Part shown: one piece after another, positions 1 through 5,937 of the stretch
How positions within the stretch are numbered: position 1 is the first letter of the stretch
Layout: each line of letters begins with the position of its first letter
DNA from: JBARRO01 sp049644265
GTDB lineage: Bacteria; Bacteroidota; Ignavibacteria; UBA10030
Assembly (NCBI GenBank): GCA_049644265.1
Contig: JBARRO010000246.1
Span: forward strand, 1-7,848
Reading direction: 5' to 3'
DNA: 7,848 nt
The notes under the pieces: model-generated
Seen by the model: only the letters and a program-made list of their open reading frames with translations
Told to the model about the DNA's origin: nothing
Database searches by the model: none
Made by a program: the position numbers and the translations under genes

Positions 1-89
1 ATATAGCACAGATACATCCCGCTTCCCACCTGCCAGTTGTCTTCGTTCGTGAGATCCCAATCAAAATACTGAGAGGTATTGTCCTTGTG
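1..89. repeat. Exact 89-bp direct repeat, copy 1 (sorting-domain coding DNA)
   Basis: Bases 1-89 are identical to 2937-3025. The match begins at the first base of the window, so the true repeat may be longer to the left. It encodes the end of the sorting domain (roughly from HKDNTSQYFDW to GMYLCY) of paralogue 1. Over 1-230, 217 of 230 bases match the corresponding stretch 2937-3166. Confidence 0.97.
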
Positions 90-2693
90 CAGTCTTCGGA
101 CTAAATGTCCTGCGAGGTTGAAGATTCTGATGGTGGCTCTCTGCGGCAGGTTGCTGAACGTAACCACGGCGCGGGATGTTGTCCCGCGCTGGACTTGGTC
201 TGCGTAGTAGGGATTGGGGAAGACATTCACGCGGCGGGCGCTTGCTTTCTGAACTTCCGTGCCGGTCTGAATCAAAGACAATGAATACGAATACACATCC
301 CCCGGACTATTCGGTCCTGCGACGAGGAGATGGACACCACCTTCGACTGCCGGAGGGTCGTCTGAACCGACGTAGAGAGGTTGATTTGAGATCACCGTTC
401 GACTTTGAGTGATGTTGTAGAGCGACCAGGTAGTAGGTCCTCCCGAGCTGTCGAAGCGAACCTCGTATGCACATCCGTTGCTTGCCAACGGATTGGTGAC
501 GGTGGTTGTTACTCTTCCCGTGCCCGAACCCTGAGGATGGTAAACCACCGACGTGTCGCCGTAACTTGCGAGGCCGGCAATTCCAAACGGAATGTGGGGC
601 GAAACGCGGAGGGGAGCGAGTCTTGTCTCGAACGAGGGGTTCCCACTTTCAGAGGAATAGTTGTACGCCGTAACAGCAAAATAATACTCCTTGCCATTTC
701 GAAGAGCCGTTCCACCACTGAGTGCGTCTTTTGTAACATGAATTGACCGACGGACCCCGGAATCGGTGCCGTTCTCAAGCACGAACGGAAGAAACGTCTT
801 GGCGTCTGAATCAAAACGAGTTCCGATAATCGTTCGCACCCCGTTGACGCGGTCGAATGTCGCGATTCGTATTTTTGCAGCCGAGTTCAAATCGGGTGAT
901 GAAAGCTGATAGACGTTGTATCCTTCGAAGCGGTAGTTGCCGGGTCTTGAAACGTCCTGCTCGGTTCTCGGAACGTTGTCTGGATTATCCCATGACAGGA
1001 TTACGCTACCGTTCAATTCCGTGGCTGCGATAACCGGATCTGCGGGTGACCTAGGAACCTGAAACCCGAGGTCGAATATTGCTTGGGCGAGTGCATCGGT
1101 TGATTTCATTACGGCGACGCTTGAAATGCGATCCGCTCCAAGTCCCGCAACAACTGCGACGTACAATTCCTCCGTATCACCCGGTGCAAAGAGAAACGGT
1201 CCGGATCCGGATAACGTCCGGCGATCGCCGGGTTGAGGTGAGTATGATGTGCCCAGACCATCGAGGGAACCGGTTCGTGCGACGGGATCTCCGCCAAATG
1301 TGAACTTGGTTGGTGAATCACCGGGTGGAACAGGATACAGCCTATCTGATGTCCCGGAATTTCCCGGGAGGAACCCCCTCATCATCTTCCAGTACGGTGT
1401 TAGGAGGTCATAGAAGGGGTCCGGTGGGGGGCCAATATTTGTCGGAGCCATCCACGTGAAGGAAGTCATGGATAGATTTCTTTTGCCGTACATCCTTTTC
1501 AGATCAAACATAGCGGAGTCGCCAGGCTGCCCGGACACGAGCGCTCCTGCAAGAAAATCATACGCTGCAGCAGGAGGTGGGAGGTTGAACTTTGCGAACT
1601 CATTATCCACATCTTTCCCGTTGTAGAAAAAAGTCAAACCGCGGATGGAATCGCATCCGACTACATCATCTCCGTAGTAGCCGACATCCTCATCAGACCA
1701 TTGTGCAATATACATGCTGTCGAGGTACAAACCCCCCTTTGCTCCGGTCGTCGAATTGACAACCGCACCACCTTTGTTAATGAGTTTGATTCTCTTGTAG
1801 AATATATTGCCCAAGGCATCACCTCCTTTGTATCCCCAGACTGTCAGCTGTCCCTCAATCCCCATAGGTTCTGAGCCGAGGAAGCCTATCATATTCCCAC
1901 GTGTTAGGTCGTTGAATACCGTCCAGACAACCTGGTCCGCTGGTGATGCCGGATCGCTCCCCGCTACTCCAGGTTCGTCATAAGTTCCGGAAATCAGTGA
2001 ATCGATGGTGAACAAAGACGAGAATTGCGGCGGTTTCTGATAGCCGGGAATGCCATTCCGATCGATATACGGTGCGCCAAGGTTCGGTACGGTGGGGTCG
2101 TTTGTCGGACCCGCTGGCCATTGAGACCAGTCAGTCGCATATTGAGCCTGTACTGTCGCCGCGTCCGCATCAATAACTGAGATGACGGAGGTCAGATTGT
2201 TTTCTGAAGCGTCGAGCCGGATCTCGTCTGCGGACATGCTCGCATAATCCCGTCGAATCCTGTAGATGCGAGCCTTTGAATCGGATGTGCTGACTGCGAC
2301 TGCGTTCGCCCCTGTGCCATTGATCCAACCGACTGCATTGCCGACATTATACGTGTTTCCCCCGATGCGTAGGACTTGAACAGGAGCGGGTTGTGTTCTG
2401 GCTGCGTCCAGATAACACTTTCCGCCCCAGATGAAGCCATCTCCGAAAATAACATTCGTTGTTCCACGCGGAAACACGGCACCGTTGTACGCCTGGTTTG
2501 GAGGTTGCGCACCCTGTCCGTTGGCCTGCAGCCAATACGTAAAGTTGTTGATGTTGAGGATTGCAGCGTTCTTGGTTTGGGCGGACTTGTGAAGTAAGCG
2601 CGGTTGCTGGGCAGGAGGCTTCTGAAAGCTCTGTGCAACAAGCGAAGAGCTTAGCGCAGCGAGAAGAATCGATATGGCTTGAATACGTTTCAT
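1..2693 (-). CDS. Large secreted protein with T9SS-type sorting domain, paralogue 1 (3' end outside window)
   Basis: My translation from ATG at 2693 gives 897 codons with no stop or frameshift, so the gene is intact as far as seen. It runs off the left edge about 35 codons before the expected stop. Residues 1-20 form a signal peptide (MKRIQAISILLAALSSSLVA, cleavage likely before Gln21; no lipobox Cys). The body carries family-typical segments: PRGTTNVIFGDGFIWGGKCY (~75-94), DQVVWTVFNDLTRGNM near 253-268, an acidic stretch DEDVGYYGDDVVGCD (~334-348), PGDRR...APGDTEELYVAVVAGLGAD (~488-521) and a fibronectin-III-like module around FEGYNVYQLSSP (589-600) and NGKEYYFAVTAYNYS (666-680). The sorting domain starts at RVNVFPNPYY (821). 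An in-frame TGA at 2715-2717, eight codons upstream, fixes the start region. No Shine-Dalgarno sits at normal spacing: the nearest AGGGG is 17 nt away. Function unknown; probably exported by T9SS and held at the cell surface. It parallels the 2834-5632 gene, with only one residue net length difference up to the edge. Confidence 0.93.
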   Translation of the reverse strand, partial: MKRIQAISILLAALSSSLVAQSFQKPPAQQPRLLHKSAQTKNAAILNINNFTYWLQANGQGAQPPNQAYNGAVFPRGTTNVIFGDGFIWGGKCYLDAARTQPAPVQVLRIGGNTYNVGNAVGWINGTGANAVAVSTSDSKARIYRIRRDYASMSADEIRLDASENNLTSVISVIDADAATVQAQYATDWSQWPAGPTNDPTVPNLGAPYIDRNGIPGYQKPPQFSSLFTIDSLISGTYDEPGVAGSDPASPADQVVWTVFNDLTRGNMIGFLGSEPMGIEGQLTVWGYKGGDALGNIFYKRIKLINKGGAVVNSTTGAKGGLYLDSMYIAQWSDEDVGYYGDDVVGCDSIRGLTFFYNGKDVDNEFAKFNLPPPAAAYDFLAGALVSGQPGDSAMFDLKRMYGKRNLSMTSFTWMAPTNIGPPPDPFYDLLTPYWKMMRGFLPGNSGTSDRLYPVPPGDSPTKFTFGGDPVARTGSLDGLGTSYSPQPGDRRTLSGSGPFLFAPGDTEELYVAVVAGLGADRISSVAVMKSTDALAQAIFDLGFQVPRSPADPVIAATELNGSVILSWDNPDNVPRTEQDVSRPGNYRFEGYNVYQLSSPDLNSAAKIRIATFDRVNGVRTIIGTRFDSDAKTFLPFVLENGTDSGVRRSIHVTKDALSGGTALRNGKEYYFAVTAYNYSSESGNPSFETRLAPLRVSPHIPFGIAGLASYGDTSVVYHPQGSGTGRVTTTVTNPLASNGCAYEVRFDSSGGPTTWSLYNITQSRTVISNQPLYVGSDDPPAVEGGVHLLVAGPNSPGDVYSYSLSLIQTGTEVQKASARRVNVFPNPYYADQVQRGTTSRAVVTFSNLPQRATIRIFNLAGHLVRRLHKDNTSQYFDWDLTNEDNWQVGSGMYLCY

Positions 2694-2715
2694 GAGATCG
2701 CACCGCTGGTCCCCT

Positions 2716-2775
2716 CAGAAAGACTCCCGGAATCTTTCTGGGGCATGTCCGAGCGAGATTCCGGGAGTCTCTCTC
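2716..2775 (-). promoter_or_regulatory. Two-hairpin leader element, copy A, upstream of paralogue 1
   Basis: Hairpin I (2716-2740) has the perfect 8-bp stem CAGAAAGA / TCTTTCTG around loop CTCCCGGAA. Hairpin II (2751-2775) has the stem GAGCGAGA / TCTCTCTC (one mismatch) around loop TTCCGGGAG. The two 9-nt loops are exact reverse complements, so they could kiss. Alternatively, the perfect 14-bp arms 2721-2734 and 2757-2770 could form one long hairpin with a 22-nt loop. The element ends 22 nt before the paralogue 1 ATG. It matches 5652-5711 at 51 of 60 positions without gaps. It may be a structured 5' leader, a dispersed palindromic repeat, or a weak terminator for the preceding gene; there is no U-tract next to it on the minus strand. 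Confidence 0.75.
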
Positions 2776-2782
2776 GGCCTAT

Positions 2783-2824
2783 TACCTATCACCTACCACC
2801 TACCACCTATCACCTACCACCTAC
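2783..2824. repeat. Heptanucleotide tandem repeat (CACCTAC/CACCTAT, six units)
   Basis: Six consecutive 7-bp units (TACCTAT, CACCTAC, CACCTAC, CACCTAT, CACCTAC, CACCTAC) are followed by a degenerate CATCTCA. The array starts 9 bp beyond the paralogue 2 stop codon. On the minus strand it reads GTAGGTG/ATAGGTG, and because the period is 7 it puts TAG in all three frames. It resembles short tandemly repeated heptamers known from several bacterial groups. Copy number is probably variable. Confidence 0.9.
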
Positions 2825-2833
2825 CATCTCATT

Positions 2834-5632
2834 CTAACGCATTGGACCGGCGTTATGTGACTTATATGTTGGATAAAGCTGTCCTTGAATGACGGCGAGC
2901 TTCAGAATCTTCTTTTCCCCAATATCCGGCATCTCGATATAGCACAGATACATCCCGCTTCCCACCTGCCAGTTGTCTTCGTTCGTGAGATCCCAATCAA
3001 AATACTGAGAGGTATTGTCCTTGTGAAGTATTCGGACTAAATGGCCGGCGAGGTTGAAGATTCTGATTGTTGCTCTCTGTGGCAGATTGCTGAACGTGAC
3101 CACGGCGCGAGATGTTGTCCCGCGCTGGACTTCGTCCGCGTAGTAGGGATTGGGGAAGACATTGACACGCCCGACACTGGCTTTTTGAACTTCCGTCCCG
3201 GTTTGGACTGACGTGAGTGAATAAGAGTACACATCATTCGCATCGTTTGGTCCTGCCACGAGAAGGTTCACGCCTCCCTCGACGGTCGGAGGGTCGTCGG
3301 GGCCGAGATAGAGAGGTTGACTGCTCACAACGGTGCGATTCTCCGTGACATTGCGAAGTGACCAGGTGGTCGACCCGCCCGAGGTGTCAAATCGAATTTC
3401 GTAGGTGGCGCCGGTGCTTGTGAGCGGGTTTACAACGGCGACCGCGACTCTGCCCGAGCCCGAGCCCTGAGCATGAGACACCGTGACGGAATCTCCGGCC
3501 TGCATTTGACCGCCGACACCGAACGGGATACGCGGAATCGCCCGAACAGGGACAATCCTGTTTTCGATTGCAGGATACACATTGGGATACGCAGAGTAGT
3601 TGTAAGCAGTCACGGCGAAGTAATATTCTGTTCCGTTGTGAAGGGCTGCATTGTTGTTCAGTGCGTCTTTGGTGATGCGTATCGACCGACGGATGCCGGA
3701 GTTTGTGCCGGTCTGGAGAACCGTCGGCAGAAATGCCCGGTAGTTCGGGTCATACGTTGTCTCGGTGATTATTCCGACGTCGTTCGCCCGGTCAAACGTG
3801 GCGATGCGCACGCGCGCAGCCGTTTCCACGTTGGGGGAGGAGAGCTGGTACACATTGTAACCCTCGAACGCGTAGCCGTTCGTTGTCGCGTGGTCTTCGA
3901 TGGTCCGGACTTTCTCCGGATCCGACCCCCAGTCAAGGACAATCTCACGATTGAGCTCAACGACAGCGGCGTTGGGTCCGCCCTGGAGTTGGGGGAGTGT
4001 GAAGTGACTCCTGGCCAGTTGTCGGGTCGCATCAACGTTGTGCTTAAGCACTGAAATGCTGGAGATATTGTCAGCTCCAAGCCCGCCGACGATTGCGTAA
4101 ACAACTTCCTGCGTGTCGCCGGGTGCGAGTGTCGTGGGTCCAGAGCTCAGCGTGAAGCGACGGTCCCCGGGGGGAGGAGAGGACTCATCTCCGCGTCCGT
4201 CGAGGAATCCCTGTCTTGTCACGGGGTCGCCGGAAAGAGGAAATTTTGTGGGCTCAATTCCGGGGGGAAATGGGTACAAGAGGTCAGGGGTTTCAACGGG
4301 GCCCGGTCTGTACCCGCGTATCCATTTCCACCAGCTCAACGCCCCGGTATAGTTGAACGTCGGATCGCTGAAAGTCGCCATCCCGGATCCTTTTGGTTCA
4401 TACGACGTCATGCCGAGATTCTTCTTACCAGGAATCCTTCGGAAATTGAACACAGCGGAATCGGAAGACAATGAGGGGGCCGTCGGTCCCCAGAGGAGCG
4501 TGTATCCAAACGCTGGAGGAGGGAAGTTGATGGGTGCAAATGCCGCATCCGCTGCGAATCCGTTGTAGGAGAAAGCAAACGCCCGCGTTGTGTCGCAGCC
4601 AAGCAAATCATCTCCGGCGCCTCCCAAATCGCCATCCACCCAATTCCCGATGAACAAACTGTCGAGCCACAGGCTTCCTTTTGCCCCGGTGCTCGCATTC
4701 ACCACCGCGCCGCCTTTGTTGATGATCCGTATCCGTTTGAAGAATGCGTTACTGACAGGACCGTTGATATCATAGGCCCAGAGTGTGATTTGCACTTCGA
4801 GTCCCATCGGTTCCGAGCCCTCGAAACCGATCATATTCCCCCGGGTGAGGTCGTTGCACACCGTCCAAACAACCTGAGTAGCAGGCGAATTGGGATCCTC
4901 TGCGACACCAGGTTCGTCGTAGTGTGCAGAAATCAAAGAGTCGACTGCAAAGTTGTAACCGATCCAAGGAGGCCTCTGATAACCGGGGATTCCATTTCTT
5001 TCGATGTATGGAGCACCCAGATTTGGGATGGTCTGGTCGTTGGTCGGACCTGCCGGCCATTGGGACCAGTCAGCTCCGTACTGGGCCTCGACGGTAGCTG
5101 CGTCAGCGTCCGTAACATCAGAGATGGCCATGAGATTGTTCTCGGCAGCGTCTCGTTTCAGTTCTTCCACAGTCATGATTGACCAGTCCCGCCGTATTCT
5201 GTAAATGCGTGCTTTTGAATCGCTTGTACTGGCGGCAACTGCATTCGCCCCGGTTCCTTTGATCCACCCGACAGCGTTCCCCACGTTGTAAGTATTTCCT
5301 CCGACGCGAATGAGCTGCAACGGTGCAGGTTGAGAGTGCGCAGCATCGAGATAACATTTGGCTGCCCAAATGCCGCCATCGGCGAAGATCAACGGAACCG
5401 TGCCTCGTGGGAACACTCCGCCGGAGTACGCCTGGTTAGGAGGATTTGCACCTTGTCCGTTAGCGTTGAGCCAAAATGTGAAGTTGCTGGCGTTGAGGAT
5501 GGCGGCGTTCTTGGTTTGGGAAGTCTTGGCGAATGCAGTGCCGTGTGTGGCCGGCGGTTTCTGAAATTCCTGCCCAAACAGTGAAGAACTCGCCGCAATG
5601 GAGAGTATCGATATGATTTTCAGGCGATTCAT
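2834..5632 (-). CDS. Large secreted protein with T9SS-type sorting domain, paralogue 2 (complete, 932 aa)
   Basis: Residues 1-20 are a signal peptide (MNRLKIISILSIAASSSLFG, cleavage likely before Gln21), with no lipobox. The frame is open another 35 codons upstream to 5737, but I chose ATG 5632 because the signal peptide begins there, paralogue 1 starts at the equivalent point, and AGGGGG lies 6 nt upstream. The body has SGGVFPRGTVPLIFADGGIW (70-89), QVVWTVCNDLTRGNMIGFEG (253-272), the acidic segment VDGDLGGAGDDLLGCD (332-347; possible calcium site, inferred), PGDRRFTLSSGPTTLAPGDT (488-507), a fibronectin-III-like module around FEGYNVYQ (589-596) and NGTEYYFAVTAYNYS (666-680), and the sorting domain RVNVFPNPYY (822-831) to KILKLAVIQG (908-917). 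A 15-residue tail follows. Such domains direct passage through T9SS and surface anchoring in Bacteroidota and relatives. No catalytic motif is recognised, so the molecular function is unknown. It sits between the receptor gene (305 bp upstream) and its paralogue (140 bp downstream), in the same direction. By eye the paralogues share about 60-65% of residues. Confidence 0.95.
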   Translation of the reverse strand: MNRLKIISILSIAASSSLFGQEFQKPPATHGTAFAKTSQTKNAAILNASNFTFWLNANGQGANPPNQAYSGGVFPRGTVPLIFADGGIWAAKCYLDAAHSQPAPLQLIRVGGNTYNVGNAVGWIKGTGANAVAASTSDSKARIYRIRRDWSIMTVEELKRDAAENNLMAISDVTDADAATVEAQYGADWSQWPAGPTNDQTIPNLGAPYIERNGIPGYQRPPWIGYNFAVDSLISAHYDEPGVAEDPNSPATQVVWTVCNDLTRGNMIGFEGSEPMGLEVQITLWAYDINGPVSNAFFKRIRIINKGGAVVNASTGAKGSLWLDSLFIGNWVDGDLGGAGDDLLGCDTTRAFAFSYNGFAADAAFAPINFPPPAFGYTLLWGPTAPSLSSDSAVFNFRRIPGKKNLGMTSYEPKGSGMATFSDPTFNYTGALSWWKWIRGYRPGPVETPDLLYPFPPGIEPTKFPLSGDPVTRQGFLDGRGDESSPPPGDRRFTLSSGPTTLAPGDTQEVVYAIVGGLGADNISSISVLKHNVDATRQLARSHFTLPQLQGGPNAAVVELNREIVLDWGSDPEKVRTIEDHATTNGYAFEGYNVYQLSSPNVETAARVRIATFDRANDVGIITETTYDPNYRAFLPTVLQTGTNSGIRRSIRITKDALNNNAALHNGTEYYFAVTAYNYSAYPNVYPAIENRIVPVRAIPRIPFGVGGQMQAGDSVTVSHAQGSGSGRVAVAVVNPLTSTGATYEIRFDTSGGSTTWSLRNVTENRTVVSSQPLYLGPDDPPTVEGGVNLLVAGPNDANDVYSYSLTSVQTGTEVQKASVGRVNVFPNPYYADEVQRGTTSRAVVTFSNLPQRATIRIFNLAGHLVRILHKDNTSQYFDWDLTNEDNWQVGSGMYLCYIEMPDIGEKKILKLAVIQGQLYPTYKSHNAGPMR
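2937..3025. repeat. Exact 89-bp direct repeat, copy 2 (sorting-domain coding DNA)
   Basis: This is the partner of bases 1-89, inside paralogue 2 and in the same orientation and reading frame. The exact identity includes third codon positions, which is more than protein-level constraint alone would explain given about 71% identity immediately beyond the sorting domain. Confidence 0.97.
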
Positions 5633-5638
5633 AAATGA

Positions 5639-5644
5639 CCCCCT
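5639..5644 (-). promoter_or_regulatory. Shine-Dalgarno-like site of paralogue 2
   Basis: On the minus strand AGGGGG is followed by six bases (TCATTT) and then ATG at 5632. This supports the signal-peptide methionine as the start rather than the in-frame upstream ATG at 5737. Confidence 0.55.
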
Positions 5645-5651
5645 GATCTCC

Positions 5652-5711
5652 CAGAAAGACTTCCAGAATCTTTCCGAGACAAACCCGAGCGAGATTCCGG
5701 GAGTCTCGCTC
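5652..5711 (-). promoter_or_regulatory. Two-hairpin leader element, copy B, upstream of paralogue 2
   Basis: This has the same geometry as the copy at 2716-2775. Hairpin I (5652-5676) has stem CAGAAAGA / TCTTTCCG with one mismatch around loop CTTCCAGAA. Hairpin II (5687-5711) has the perfect stem GAGCGAGA / TCTCGCTC around loop TTCCGGGAG. Loop-loop complementarity is weakened here: on the minus-strand RNA one pair becomes a G-U wobble and one an A-C mismatch. The element ends 19 nt upstream of the paralogue 2 ATG, leaving the AGGGGG ribosome-binding site free just downstream. Its sharing may simply reflect the tandem duplication that produced the two genes, or it may be a mobile repeat. Confidence 0.72.
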
Positions 5712-5759
5712 ACTGTTGCTCCGTTCCCCCGACGCATGATCTCCTCGTTCTACTTAGAG

Positions 5760-5805
5760 CATGGTTCGACTTCGCTCGTAGAAGGCACTCGCTCCGCTCA
5801 CCATG
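5760..5805. repeat. Element with CATGGT...ACCATG ends, unit 1
   Basis: The 46-bp unit starts CATGGTTCG and ends GCTCACCATG, so its 6-bp ends are inverted repeats. The interior contains GACTTCGCTC and GCACTCGCTCCG. The same borders recur at 5821-5882 with a different interior. The upstream flank matches too: 5751-5768 and 5812-5829 differ at 2 of 18 positions. It resembles the palindromic intergenic repeats ending in GGTTCGA...TCACCATGA that I recall as common in FCB-group genomes. Confidence 0.7.
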
Positions 5806-5820
5806 ACAATGTACTTTGAA

Positions 5821-5882
5821 CATGGTTCGCCGGAGTTTACCCGCCGAAGGCGGGCCTGCCTACCGCAGGCAGGCTCACCATG
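5821..5882. repeat. Element with CATGGT...ACCATG ends, unit 2, with GC-rich double hairpin
   Basis: The 62-bp unit starts CATGGTTCG and ends GGCTCACCATG, like the unit at 5760-5805. Its interior is unrelated and holds two adjoining perfect hairpins: CCCGCC-GAA-GGCGGG at 5840-5854, and stem GCCTGCCT / AGGCAGGC with loop ACCGC at 5854-5874, sharing base 5854. The hairpins lie downstream of the receptor stop and could slow or end transcription, but no run of U follows, so I do not call a terminator. Confidence 0.72.
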
Positions 5883-5891
5883 GTCTTGAGT

Positions 5892-5926
5892 ATTCCATCT
5901 CTTCATTCCACCATTCCAATATTCCA
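5892..5926. repeat. Loose ATTCCA repeat next to the receptor stop codon
   Basis: ATTCCA occurs at 5892, 5905, 5913 and 5921 (spacings 13, 8 and 8), in a stretch otherwise built of CATC/CACC words. On the minus strand it reads TGGAAT, starting 11 bp beyond the receptor stop. It lies within a 60-nt G-free plus-strand tract (5891-5950). Confidence 0.7.
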
Positions 5927-5937
5927 TCATCCATCTC

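Larger units (their letters stand above)
5633..5937. other. 305-bp intergenic region between receptor and paralogue 2, repeat-filled
   Basis: From the paralogue 2 start rightward it contains the ribosome-binding site, the two-hairpin leader element, 5712-5759 where I see nothing recognisable, two elements with CATGGT...ACCATG ends (5760-5805 and 5821-5882), and a loose ATTCCA repeat running up to the receptor stop codon. I found no convincing promoter of the Bacteroidota TTTG/TAnnTTTG type and no canonical terminator with a U-tract. No small gene with a plausible start and composition is visible. Confidence 0.7.

Noticed and set aside
1..2693. Possible pseudogene or frameshifted duplicate
   Set aside because: Translating the whole stretch shows 897 uninterrupted codons with a signal peptide and an intact sorting domain up to the edge.
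2192..2703. Minus-strand open frames of 118 and 149 codons
   Set aside because: They overlap paralogue 1 in other frames; the paralogue frame is supported by close similarity to the neighbouring protein.
2783..2824. CRISPR array
   Set aside because: Units are 7 bp with no spacers; it is a simple tandem repeat.
3473..4054. 193-codon open frame on the plus strand
   Set aside because: It lies wholly antisense to paralogue 2, has Arg/Val-rich composition typical of shadow frames, and has no recognisable domain.
5633..5737. In-frame ATG at 5737 that would add 35 residues to paralogue 2
   Set aside because: The extension reads through the leader hairpins, would put the signal peptide internally, and has no counterpart in paralogue 1, which has an in-frame stop eight codons upstream.
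5840..5874. Rho-independent terminator after the receptor gene
   Set aside because: The hairpins are strong but no U-rich run follows on either strand; they look like the core of a dispersed repeat.
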